A DNA stretch of 64,000 nucleotides from Flexithrix dorotheae DSM 6795 (GCF_000379765.1 NZ_KB903435.1:186110-250109), one strand, 5' to 3'; positions 18,868-27,059 are shown, numbered from the stretch's first letter. Program-made: numbers and translations. The notes: generated from the sequence alone by a model not told the origin.

Positions 18868-21800
18868 TTATATTTTTAAGCCAATCACAGTAATATCATC
18901 CCTTTGTTCAGTTTGCTGTTGATGAGACGCAAGGTGTTTTTCAAGTGAATGAAGTTGTGCCTGCATTTCAAGGTTTTGTGCTTCAATGAAAGATTCAATC
19001 AGTTTTTTACTTCCAAATCTCTGTCTCTCCACATTACTTTGATCAATTATACCATCGGTTGCCAGGTAAATCTGGTCACCTTCAGAAAGCTGAAACTCGT
19101 GCTCATGAAAGTACTTCTCTTTGTCAAACCTTCCACCAATAGAAGTCCTTGTTCCTTTTAGCCTTTTAATTTTATGATCACCTTTCTTTTTATAGAACAA
19201 ATCACTTTTGGCTCCGGAAAATTTCACTTCAATTTCCCCATTCTTTTTTTCCAAAACACATAAGGCCATGTCCATACCATCCTGGGAATGACCATCTTTC
19301 TGCTTTAATATCTCCCTAACCCCCTGATCAAGTTTTTGTAAGATAACCGAAGGAGCAAATACCTGCTGTTCTTTCACAAGGCGATTGAGCAAAGAACTAC
19401 CAATTAATGACATAAACGCTCCCGGCACACCATGACCAGTACAATCCACAGCCGCAACGAAAGTTTTGCCCTCTATTTCAGCCATCCAGTAAAAATCTCC
19501 TGAAACAATATCTTTGGGTTTAAACAATACAAAATGATCAGAAAATGTTGTATTCAACATCTCCTCACTTGGTAGAATAGCCTGTTGGATTCTGCTCGCA
19601 TAATTTATACTATCGGTTATCATTTGGTTTTTCTGAGTAATCGCCTGATTCGCCCCTTCCAGATGATCCCTTTGTGTTTGTAATTCTTCCGCTTGCTGAT
19701 GCAATTCTTCTGCTTGTGCCTGAATCTCATTTTTCTGCGCAACTACTTCAGACGTTCTTTCCACCACTTGTCTTTCCAATTCTTCCTGCCTTCTTTTTAA
19801 GGCCAGGGTTTTCCTTCTGTAATAAGTTAGGGCAAGACCAACCACCAGCAATATAACCGTAATTCTAAACCACCAGGTTTCCCACCACGGTGGTAAAATG
19901 GTAATTTCTAACTCAATCCCTTTTTCATTCCATAGGCCATCATTATTAGAGGCTTTTACCTGAAAAATATATTTACCAGGGCTCAGGTTGGTATAAGTGG
20001 CAAACCGTTGATTACCCACCAGATTCCAATCTTCCTCAAGTCCATCCAACTTATATGCATATTGATTTTTCTCTGGAGAAGAATAATTTAAAGCCGTAAA
20101 ATGAAAAGTAAGGGTGTGATCTGTATGGGCCAAAGTAATACTTTCAGTGTTTCCTATGGCCTGATTGAGAGGAGAATTTTCATTTCCAATTTCCACTTTT
20201 TTATTAAAAATTCTGAAGTCGGTGAATCTTACTTCCGGTACATTTGGATTATCTTTTATACTATCGGGATGAAATATATTAAACCCGTTTCCACCACCAA
20301 ACAGCATTCTTCCATCTTTTAACCTGAAAAAAGCATTCTGTTCAAATTCATTTCCTTGTAAACCATCATTCAGACCAAAATTTCTAAATGTTCCTTTTTC
20401 TAAATTCTCTGATAACTCATTGAAATTGAAATGGGTAGAGGGTGTAAATTTTGATATTCCATTTGAAGTTGAGAGCCATAAATTCCCATGGTCATCTTCC
20501 AAAATTCCAATAATGGTGTTACTGGGCAATCCATCATCTTCAGAAATTCCGATAAACTTTTCTGTTTTGCGGTCCATCAGGAATAAACCGTTTTGTGTAC
20601 CTACCCAGAAATTACCCCTGGAATCTTCATATAAACAGATAATGTTTTCATTTCCGATACTATAAACATCTTTTGGATTGGACTTATAAGTTTTAAAAGT
20701 CCCGGTTGTTGACTCATACACCGAGAGCCCCTTCTTAGTGCCGATCCAAATCTGATGATCCTTTGTTTCAAAAATAGCTCTTATGCCTTTATGTGGCAGG
20801 CTACCATCAATTTTAGGATCGGAGGGTAAATGCAAAAAAGGCCCTTTTTCTGTTTTTAACAAATCAAGTCCTTTCCAGCCGGTGCCTATCCACAGCTGGT
20901 TTTCTCTATCCCTTATTAGGCTGTAAATTGCATTTTGAACAATGCTTTGAGGATTATATTTATCAGTTTTAAAATGGATAAATTTCCCTGTTGATTTATT
21001 GAATAGATTCAATCCTCCTTTGAGCGTTCCTACCCACAGGTAACCGGGATGGGCATCGTGAATGGAAAGAATAAAATCATCACTAATGCTATTTGAATCA
21101 TTTTTTTTATGGGAATAATGAATAAATGTTCCTGTTAAAGGATCAAATTTACTCAGGCTGCCTCCTTCTTTGGTACCAATCCAGATATCCCCGTCTCTAT
21201 CCTGATAAATGCTTCTAATATTGTTATTGGGTAGTCCATTGGCTTTAAAATTGAATTTGTAATGCACAAAAGCTTTCTTCCAATGGTCCAGAAAATTAAT
21301 CCCTTTATTAAAAGTACCGAGCCAGAGGTTACCCAAATTATCCCTATAGATTGAGGTAATCGCATTTGTACTAAGTCCATTTGGATTATGAATATCGTAA
21401 AAATAGCCTTCACAGGTATTGTTTTGCTCATCAAGCAAATAAAGGCCCCCATCTCGAATCGCTACCCAATATTTTCCAGGGCTGATTTCCACTATTCCTG
21501 AAATATTATCTGCAATAAAATAGCCTTCCTTTTTCCCATATCGGGTAATTTTTTGGGTATTTCCATTTTCAATTTTGTATAACCCTTCATGCTTGGCCCC
21601 AACCCAAATATGCCCTTCGGCACTTTCTATTAAATGATCAACTTTTATTTCTTCTATCAGGTAATTTATTTTACCCGTATGCGGATCGAAAAGTCCCATT
21701 CGCCTGGCTTCGGTTACCCAAAAATTTCCTTTACTATCCACAAGGATTTTGTTCAGATTATAATCCTTTAAAGGTTCATAAATTGCTATGGAAAGCTTGC

Positions 21801-22254
21801 CTCTTTCTTTTAAAAATACATTTCCATTATCAGTGCAAATCCAAAGGTTATGTGAACTGTCCACAAACAGGGAGGAAATTCCTTCATTTATTATAGAGGA
21901 AGGTTCAAAACTTTGAGTATCTTTTCGAAATTTTGTAAGCCCTTCAGCAGTTCCAATCCAAAGTATGTTTTCATCAGGATCTTCAATAATACTCCTGACT
22001 ACATTATTAATGATGCTGGATGAATCCCCATTTATATTTCTGAAAACCTGAAAGTCATAGCCATCATATTTATTCAATCCATCCACGGTTCCTATCCAGG
22101 TAAAGCCATCACTGTCCTGATAAATGGTTAAAATTTCATTGGCAGATAAGCCATCGTTCTTGGAAAGATGCTTAAACGTTAATCCGATGTTATCCGAAAT
22201 TCCAACTATTGAATATAAACAAAGAAAAATTGTGGTAATTAGGTGCTTAATCAT
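18868..22254 (-). CDS. Propeller sensor with SpoIIE-type PP2C phosphatase output
   Basis: Large one-protein signalling system. I start it at the internal ATG reading MIKHLITTIFLCLYS, which gives a proper signal peptide; an upstream ATG adds 23 poorly motivated residues. Order: signal peptide; about 14 two-component-regulator propeller repeats (xxGxxWIGTxxGL type, e.g. GFTWIGTVDGLNKYDG); a Y_Y_Y domain; one membrane helix (WWFRITVILLVVGLALTYY); a Gln/Glu-rich coiled coil; and a C-terminal SpoIIE phosphatase with SGDFYWM, DCTGHGVPGAFMS, ATDGIIDQ and QRDDITVIG. The output is therefore Ser/Thr dephosphorylation, probably of an anti-anti-sigma-type partner, instead of histidine phosphorelay. No STAS or RsbW gene is nearby. 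Confidence 0.93.
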   Translation of the reverse strand: MIKHLITTIFLCLYSIVGISDNIGLTFKHLSKNDGLSANEILTIYQDSDGFTWIGTVDGLNKYDGYDFQVFRNINGDSSSIINNVVRSIIEDPDENILWIGTAEGLTKFRKDTQSFEPSSIINEGISSLFVDSSHNLWICTDNGNVFLKERGKLSIAIYEPLKDYNLNKILVDSKGNFWVTEARRMGLFDPHTGKINYLIEEIKVDHLIESAEGHIWVGAKHEGLYKIENGNTQKITRYGKKEGYFIADNISGIVEISPGKYWVAIRDGGLYLLDEQNNTCEGYFYDIHNPNGLSTNAITSIYRDNLGNLWLGTFNKGINFLDHWKKAFVHYKFNFKANGLPNNNIRSIYQDRDGDIWIGTKEGGSLSKFDPLTGTFIHYSHKKNDSNSISDDFILSIHDAHPGYLWVGTLKGGLNLFNKSTGKFIHFKTDKYNPQSIVQNAIYSLIRDRENQLWIGTGWKGLDLLKTEKGPFLHLPSDPKIDGSLPHKGIRAIFETKDHQIWIGTKKGLSVYESTTGTFKTYKSNPKDVYSIGNENIICLYEDSRGNFWVGTQNGLFLMDRKTEKFIGISEDDGLPSNTIIGILEDDHGNLWLSTSNGISKFTPSTHFNFNELSENLEKGTFRNFGLNDGLQGNEFEQNAFFRLKDGRMLFGGGNGFNIFHPDSIKDNPNVPEVRFTDFRIFNKKVEIGNENSPLNQAIGNTESITLAHTDHTLTFHFTALNYSSPEKNQYAYKLDGLEEDWNLVGNQRFATYTNLSPGKYIFQVKASNNDGLWNEKGIELEITILPPWWETWWFRITVILLVVGLALTYYRRKTLALKRRQEELERQVVERTSEVVAQKNEIQAQAEELHQQAEELQTQRDHLEGANQAITQKNQMITDSINYASRIQQAILPSEEMLNTTFSDHFVLFKPKDIVSGDFYWMAEIEGKTFVAAVDCTGHGVPGAFMSLIGSSLLNRLVKEQQVFAPSVILQKLDQGVREILKQKDGHSQDGMDMALCVLEKKNGEIEVKFSGAKSDLFYKKKGDHKIKRLKGTRTSIGGRFDKEKYFHEHEFQLSEGDQIYLATDGIIDQSNVERQRFGSKKLIESFIEAQNLEMQAQLHSLEKHLASHQQQTEQRDDITVIGLKI

Positions 22255-22406
22255 TCGTAAATCAAAAGGGTTTGCCGACAAATAAATTGCTTTATAAATA
22301 TTAATTAAACCCTTCATCAACAATTAAATTGCAGGGAGCACAGGCAAAGTTTTACTGGTGTATGCATCTTGTGAAACCAGTTAAATAGCCACTAAAAAAC
22401 AGTGCG

Positions 22407-22453
22407 AAAAAAAGAATCCTTCCCTGACTTAAATAAGCGGAAAGGATTCTTTT
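22407..22453 (-). terminator. Intrinsic terminator after cas6
   Basis: Stem AAAGAATCCTTCC / GGAAAGGATTCTTT with a run of T residues on the minus strand, 20 bases after the cas6 stop. Confidence 0.85.
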
Positions 22454-22472
22454 CCAGAGACTATCCAATGAA

Positions 22473-23195
22473 CTAAGCCACTGCACAACAACCAAATCCC
22501 AATTGGTTGAACTCTCCAAAACCGGCTTTTAGTCCAAATTTTACCAATTCAGAAGGTGCCTCTATTTCAAATTCAAATTGATATCCCGAAATTTTTTCTC
22601 CCGGACCTAACGCCTGAATACTTTTCTTTTTTGGTATTTTCCCCAAAACATTCAGTTTCATGGAAGCAATTGATTTAGCATTGTAATAAAACTTTCTTCC
22701 ATTTTCCAATTCATTTTGAGCATACCTCCTTATTAAGGATTTAAAGAACAAGTGGGCATAATCCGGATGATCCGGTGCAATGTATCTAACTAACTTCCCT
22801 TTTTTCTTTTTTTCAGATTGGGTAATGATTATTGGAGATAATCCTACCAATTGTACCTTACCATCCACTGAAAACTCAGGAAGTGGGGTAATTTCCTTTA
22901 AGCTCAGGGTGGTATTGGTTTCGTTCAAATGAATTTCCTGGGGTGCGAGCGTATTTTTAATGGATTCCAAATCAAGATTCTGATGGAATAAACTGGCCTG
23001 AATACTCAAATGCCTTGACATTAAATTAATATTCACTGGTGTAGCTTTCATTAAAGTACTTTCCAACAAAATATTTGAAAAGGTAAAGTTTTCAGATAAC
23101 CCAATACCCTCTTTCAACCATTTACTGATGGCAATTTGATAATTAAGGGGTAGATTTTTACCATTTCTTGCTTCAAATGTGATTAATAGATTCAT
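22473..23195 (-). CDS. cas6: Orphan Cas6-type CRISPR RNA endoribonuclease
   Basis: Cas6 cuts CRISPR precursor RNA inside each repeat. The 240-residue protein starts MNLLITFEARNGKNLPLNYQ, the typical first beta strand and LPxxY turn, and ends with the glycine-rich loop GLKAGFGEFNQLGFG that marks RAMP-type Cas6 proteins; length is normal. The middle holds KFYYNAKSIASMKLNVLG. No other cas gene and no repeat array was found on either side, so it may serve an array elsewhere or have a different RNA substrate. Two TTACGTAA palindromes lie just upstream and a strong terminator follows. The catalytic histidine cannot be fixed without alignment. Confidence 0.8.
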   Translation of the reverse strand: MNLLITFEARNGKNLPLNYQIAISKWLKEGIGLSENFTFSNILLESTLMKATPVNINLMSRHLSIQASLFHQNLDLESIKNTLAPQEIHLNETNTTLSLKEITPLPEFSVDGKVQLVGLSPIIITQSEKKKKGKLVRYIAPDHPDYAHLFFKSLIRRYAQNELENGRKFYYNAKSIASMKLNVLGKIPKKKSIQALGPGEKISGYQFEFEIEAPSELVKFGLKAGFGEFNQLGFGCCAVA

Positions 23196-23228
23196 ATGAG
23201 TTTAAATTTTACCCTATAAATACATTTA

Positions 23229-23255
23229 TTACGTAAATTTATATTTTTTACGTAA
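23229..23255. promoter_or_regulatory. Twin TTACGTAA palindromes upstream of cas6
   Basis: TTACGTAAAT occurs at 23229-23238 and 23248-23257, 19 bases apart (about two helix turns), 34 bases before the cas6 start. Paired palindromes on one helix face are typical of a dimeric repressor or activator site. Confidence 0.5.
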
Positions 23256-23324
23256 ATATTTTACCCACTAATTAAGTAAATTTTATAATAATTGAAAAAA
23301 ATGGATATTTTTTTACCCAAGGTA

Positions 23325-23355
23325 TTGTTTGGTAAATATTTCAGTTATATGTTTG
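23325..23355 (+). promoter_or_regulatory. Bacteroidota-type promoter with no gene downstream
   Basis: TTG at 23325-23327, 20-base spacer, then TATGTTTG at 23348-23355, a perfect fit to the TAnnTTTG -7 element. Predicted start near 23361. The next plus-strand gene is 1.9 kb away and an intrinsic terminator lies in between. Confidence 0.6.
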
Positions 23356-23360
23356 CCTTA

Positions 23361-23570
23361 TCAAAACAGAGGAAAACAACTCAAATAAATTCATAGGAAA
23401 GTTTATAGATTTTGCCCTCTTTTTGAACAACCAAACAACAGTGGTGGCTTAACACATCACCACATAAAATGAACACAAATTTTTATTTACAACAACTACA
23501 TTAAATTACAACAACAATTATTAAAACTATCTTCAATGGGAATTAGCAGACAATGCTGATTCCCATTTTT
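23361..23570 (+). ncRNA. Candidate small RNA (about 210 nt)
   Basis: The segment between a consensus promoter (23325-23355) and a strong intrinsic terminator (23535-23570) has no convincing open frame. It contains a GTGGTG..CACCAC hairpin (23441-23463) and a long A/C-rich, probably single-stranded stretch (CAACAACTACA type) before the terminator. I cannot match it to a known RNA family. Neighbours are cas6 (divergent) and a PBP4 gene (convergent). Confidence 0.4.
23535..23570 (+). terminator. Intrinsic terminator of the candidate small RNA
   Basis: 14-base stem AATGGGAATTAGCA / TGCTGATTCCCATT with one G-T pair, 5-base loop and a run of five T on the plus strand only. Confidence 0.8.
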
Positions 23571-23728
23571 GTTGAGCCTCTTCCTTGTGTTTCTTTTCTA
23601 TTGACTATCATAATTTCAGGCAAAAAATCATTGAGCATTGTGATTTTTTCTACACGGAGGGAACACGGGAAAAAGAGTCTTCTTTCCCGGAAACAGATCA
23701 TTTTAAAAGATTGTACTTAAAATTCCCC

Positions 23729-23832
23729 AAAAGTTGGTGCTGGTTGTGCAGTGAAAACGTGATGAAAATGGTGATTTGATGGAAAAGTTGGTGCTACTTG
23801 TGCAGTAAAGCTAAACCTGGTAACACCAACTC
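23729..23832. repeat. Two direct repeats plus an inverted partner
   Basis: AAAAGTTGGTGCT occurs at 23729 and 23783, each followed by two differing bases and then TTGTGCAGT, giving ~27-base units 54 bases apart. A third, inverted partner AACACCAACT lies at 23823-23832 and could pair with the second copy. Two units are too few and too unequal to call CRISPR. Confidence 0.6.
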
Positions 23833-23837
23833 TACAG

Positions 23838-25154
23838 CTAATAATGATCTCTTAAATACACAAAAATCTTCTCCATTTCCCGCTTGATTGCGCTGCTGTA
23901 TACCATATAATTATTATGCATAAAGCTAAAAATCAATGTTTTGCCGGATTTGGTTTTCAGGTAACCGCTTACACTATGGTTATTGGATAAAGTCCCGGTT
24001 TTTCCGAAAATATATGGTTTTTCTGCTCCATACCAGTATTTAAGTGTACCAGACTCCCCACCTGCTGCCAGCATGTTGAATAGCCGATTTTCTTCTAGCT
24101 GATGATATAGTTTGTGGAACACATGAACTGTATTTCTGGGCGTAAATAAATTATATCTGGAAAGCCCGGAACCATCCACCCAACGAGGCCTGTCAGGAAG
24201 ATCGGGGAGTAGAGAATCCAAAGCAAACTGAATCATTTCCCCAGTGGTTAACTTACCAAGTCTTACATGACTGGACAAAATAATGGTTTGCTCTGCCAGG
24301 AAATTATCACTAGGTCGCATCATCCTAAGCAATAAAGTATCGGTGGGAATACTGTAAATTGTTTTTACAGGAAAAGTTAACAGAGTCGAATCAAACTGGG
24401 TAAAGCCAATTTCCTTTTGCAGGGTATCTTTTAATAAATCTATAGCCAGTCTGGAATCCGTAATCATAGGAATTTCATTGTTATAGGCATCACTATCTGC
24501 AAAGTAATACTGAAACTGATTGGCAAACCTTTTCCGCTTTACATAAGGATATTTCCCCGGCTTTCCCAACACAAGGGAATCACCCATAAGTGAGGGAATG
24601 ACTGTTAGCAGAGCACTTCCGCTGTCCTTTTCAAAATGAACTACATTGCCATAAATCGGAAAAGCACTTCTTTCTGCAGAATAATAAGAACTATAATCAT
24701 CCCAGGCCCAACCATATCCGCTGGCAGGATCTTCATATGGCCTTTCAGCAAATACCAAAACTTCCTTTCGGGATTTTAGAAATTCAAATACCCGGTCGTA
24801 GTCCTTTTCAAAATAAGTATTGAGTAAATCCGGAGCTCCGGTTGCCCAAAAAGTAAGGGTATCATTTTGAATGATATACTCGATTCCCGGTACTGAATCT
24901 CCCAGACTATTCAGGGCAGTATAAAAAGTATAAATTTTAGTATTTGATGCGGGGATAAAATACCTTTCGGCATTGTGTTCATAAATCATTTTTTCACTGG
25001 TGGCATCATACACAGCCAGGCCACTAAAATTGTGTTTCAGTTTTTCATTTTTCACCAGTTTTTTATCAAGTGATTTCCGGACTTTATAGGTTTTACATCC
25101 TGAAAAAAGGCATAGCAATGCCAACAAGGTCGGTAAATAGCGAAGTGTTTGCAA
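23838..25154 (-). CDS. dacB: PBP4-type D-Ala-D-Ala carboxypeptidase/endopeptidase lipoprotein
   Basis: Peptidoglycan-trimming serine enzyme, 438 residues, of the S13 family. A lipoprotein signal peptide (LLALLCLFSGCK, lipid-Cys20) places it on the periplasmic membrane face. The three penicillin-binding motifs are visible: SNTK (SxxK, in PASNTKIYTF), SGLSRYN (SxN) and KTG (FGKTGTLSNN). The large insert between SxxK and SxN seen in PBP4 proteins is present. It is transcribed alone, convergent with the candidate small RNA. The repeats at 23729-23832 lie immediately beyond its stop codon. Confidence 0.92.
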   Translation of the reverse strand: MQTLRYLPTLLALLCLFSGCKTYKVRKSLDKKLVKNEKLKHNFSGLAVYDATSEKMIYEHNAERYFIPASNTKIYTFYTALNSLGDSVPGIEYIIQNDTLTFWATGAPDLLNTYFEKDYDRVFEFLKSRKEVLVFAERPYEDPASGYGWAWDDYSSYYSAERSAFPIYGNVVHFEKDSGSALLTVIPSLMGDSLVLGKPGKYPYVKRKRFANQFQYYFADSDAYNNEIPMITDSRLAIDLLKDTLQKEIGFTQFDSTLLTFPVKTIYSIPTDTLLLRMMRPSDNFLAEQTIILSSHVRLGKLTTGEMIQFALDSLLPDLPDRPRWVDGSGLSRYNLFTPRNTVHVFHKLYHQLEENRLFNMLAAGGESGTLKYWYGAEKPYIFGKTGTLSNNHSVSGYLKTKSGKTLIFSFMHNNYMVYSSAIKREMEKIFVYLRDHY

Positions 25155-25291
25155 GTGTTTGTTATTTTATAGTTGTTCAATAATGTGGTTTACTGTCTAA
25201 AATTAGGAGAACTTTTTCTAAAAAATTACTGAAAAGGTAAAGGATTTAACATTTTCCCCGAATAAGCCTTATCTTGGTAAAAAAAGAAGCT

Positions 25292-25963
25292 ATGGAATTG
25301 ATAAAAATCTATCAGGGAAATGTAGTATCAGCGAAGGAATTACATGCTTTTTTGGGAGCCAAAAGCAAGTTTGCGGACTGGTTCCGCAACCGGGTGAAAA
25401 AGTACGAATTCACTGAAAATAAAGATTACCAAAGGGTATCTAAAATTTTAGACACCCCTGGAGGAAAGCAGGAAAGTATAGATTACGCCCTATCCCTCAA
25501 TATGGCTAAGGAGCTTTCCATGGTGGAAAATAATGACAGGGGACGGGAAGCGAGAAGATATTTCATAAAAGCAGAAGAAACGCTAAAAAATATCCAGCAA
25601 AACCAGCGGATGGAATACTGGCAGAAGCTGGAAGCCGTGAAAGCCGCTTTCAAAGATTATATTTTGGGAAAAGGACACTCAGAGGAAAACTATGTGCAGG
25701 TAGATTATGAGGGTAGAAAAGTACTTTTCAATGGGGAACCCCTGCCTGATGAAGTTTTACCCAATATTTTGTTAACTGCCAGAAGTTTTGCAGTGGAAAT
25801 GTCAAAGGAAATTCTGGAAGAAAATCAGATTTCAGATTTAGAAAATATTTCCAAAACCCATCAGCACAACCATGAAGATGTAAGGAAACTTCTCAAACAA
25901 AACACAGGAAAGCTCCCTGAGGACTACAATCCGGATCAGGAAATCAAGAAGTTAGATGAATAA
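25292..25963 (+). CDS. AntA/AntB-type phage antirepressor
   Basis: I start at the ATG of MELIKIYQGNVVSAKEL; a TTG 18 bases upstream is less likely. The first ~100 residues match the AntA/AntB antirepressor domain: SAKELHAFLGAKSKFADWF, KDYQRVSKILDTPGG, DYALSLNMAKELSMVENN and GREARRYFIKAEETL. The remaining 120 residues are charged and helical with no family I recognise. Such proteins normally inactivate phage repressors, yet no integrase, repressor, capsid or att-like repeat is near. It may be a prophage leftover or a domesticated regulator. A small hairpin (25979-25995) follows the stop and could terminate it. Confidence 0.88.
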   Translation: MELIKIYQGNVVSAKELHAFLGAKSKFADWFRNRVKKYEFTENKDYQRVSKILDTPGGKQESIDYALSLNMAKELSMVENNDRGREARRYFIKAEETLKNIQQNQRMEYWQKLEAVKAAFKDYILGKGHSEENYVQVDYEGRKVLFNGEPLPDEVLPNILLTARSFAVEMSKEILEENQISDLENISKTHQHNHEDVRKLLKQNTGKLPEDYNPDQEIKKLDE

Positions 25964-25978
25964 TGGTTTTTTGCTTTG

Positions 25979-26029
25979 TGAAGTTGTAAACTTCATTTTA
26001 TTAAGGAGTTTCAGTTACAAACTGAAACT
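25979..26029. repeat. Two short hairpins between antirepressor and lipoprotein genes
   Basis: TGAAGTT-GTA-AACTTCA (25979-25995) and AGTTTCAGTT-ACA-AACTGAAACT (26007-26029). Both share an AGTT..AACT core with a three-base loop. The first has T-rich sequence after it and may be a terminator of the plus-strand gene. Confidence 0.7.
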
Positions 26030-26038
26030 AGAGAAAGT

Positions 26039-26662
26039 TTACTTATCCAATTTTTTTAGTCTGGAAATAGCATCTGATTCAATTAATTTAACCTGAGTTT
26101 CAAATTGACTAATAATAGCAAGAGCAGTAACTAATGGCGTATTTTCAAAATTTAGTGACACGAAATCTGCCTTTTCCGCCTCGCTATTTGACAAAACTTC
26201 AAATTCATTCCCATGATATACTAATTTATAATTAAAGGTAGAATCCAAATGATTCACACTTTCTGTAAATTTCTCCAGATTCTTCATAAGATTATATCCT
26301 TCTCCATCTTCATTTTTTCCTATGGTAAATTCCATTTGTTTTTCAACTTCAAATGTATTTAAAATCCTTCCCAAACTATCATAACCTCCAGCATATTCGA
26401 TTAATTCTGACTTAAAGTTTTCTAAATACTCTAAGGTTTCAGAGGTAAAATCATAAATTTTAATTGCTTTCTGTGAAAGTAACTCATCATTAAAATTTTC
26501 TATAAAATTTAATAATTCAGACCTATCATAAGTGGCCTTTTGATTGTGAAGAGATTGATTAATAAATTCCATCTTTTCTTTTACAATCGCTTTTTTTCGT
26601 CTTTTTGAATCCAAGCAGGAATAGGAAATTCCAATAATTAGGGCTATTTGAAGAATTTTCAT
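26039..26662 (-). CDS. Predicted lipoprotein, unknown function
   Basis: I start at MKILQIALIIGISYSCLDSK, which gives a lipoprotein signal with lipid-Cys at about residue 16; an ATG 24 bases upstream lengthens it pointlessly. The mature part (about 190 residues) is mainly helical, charged, and has segments such as YDRSELLNFIENFNDELL and LINFESTTPLVTALAI-like helices near the end (ALAIISQFETQVKLIE). This pattern recalls gliding-motility GldM-like periplasmic N-terminal helices only loosely. No family is recognised. It is flanked on both sides by short AGTT/AACT hairpins. Confidence 0.7.
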   Translation of the reverse strand: MKILQIALIIGISYSCLDSKRRKKAIVKEKMEFINQSLHNQKATYDRSELLNFIENFNDELLSQKAIKIYDFTSETLEYLENFKSELIEYAGGYDSLGRILNTFEVEKQMEFTIGKNEDGEGYNLMKNLEKFTESVNHLDSTFNYKLVYHGNEFEVLSNSEAEKADFVSLNFENTPLVTALAIISQFETQVKLIESDAISRLKKLDK

Positions 26663-26721
26663 AAAATTATGCTTTGGGATTTGCAAAAATAACCATAATT
26701 CATTTCAAGTACTTTTTCCCT

Positions 26722-26774
26722 GGCTTAAGTTTGAAACTTAAGCCTTTATATAATTTTCAGTTTGTAACTGAAAA
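26722..26774. repeat. Two short hairpins upstream of the lipoprotein gene
   Basis: GGCTTAAGTTTGAAACTTAAGC (perfect palindrome, 26722-26744) and TTTTCAGTTTGTAACTGAAA (26754-26774). Same AGTT..AACT core as the pair at 25979-26029, so all four look like one hairpin family. Confidence 0.7.
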
Positions 26775-26840
26775 CCAAACTCAGAAGCATTTAAATTTCA
26801 ACAGCCAAAAATCCAGTATTTGTGATGCTGGATTAAATCT

Positions 26841-27059
26841 TCATTTTTTAATCTTTTCCAATGCAGCAAAATAGAATATATTTACCGCAATTCCCCATGT
26901 ACCCAAAAAACGCTTTGACCCAGCAAAGTCTTCAGTAAAGACCTTGTGTAAATCGAGCTTCTGAAGCGGAAAGGACTCTGGGTTAAACAAGCACAGACCC
27001 TGTTGGACAAGCCCATGTTTATCACATTGGGAATTACTGATATTTTTAAACTTGATCGA
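26841..27059 (-). pseudogene. Possible C-terminal gene remnant
   Basis: A minus-strand frame of 72 codons without a start codon runs between stops here. It reads like protein (QQGLCLFNPESFPLQKLD, then FAGSKRFLGTWGIAVNIFYF and ends ALEKIKK) and its DNA is richer in GC than the surrounding spacer. I cannot name a family. It may be the end of a decayed gene cut off upstream. The rest of 26663-27097 holds two hairpins and the promoter of the amine oxidase gene. Confidence 0.3.

Noticed and set aside
21153-21452. 99-codon frame inside the propeller sensor gene
   Set aside because: Same strand but different frame from the conserved repeats; shadow of the real gene.
23585-23779. 64-codon plus-strand frame
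   Set aside because: Starts at TTG, runs through the repeat unit and follows a terminator; no coding pattern.
23729-23832. Possible CRISPR array beside cas6
   Set aside because: Only two unequal units, no third repeat and no typical repeat ends.
26674-26874. 66-codon plus-strand frame
   Set aside because: Runs across two palindromic hairpins and antisense to the remnant; no protein-like pattern.
26917-26992. Cloverleaf-like fold (ACCCAG..CTGGGT outer stem with two hairpins)
   Set aside because: No T-loop sequence, anticodon arm or CCA end; the same bases fit a protein-like frame on the minus strand better.
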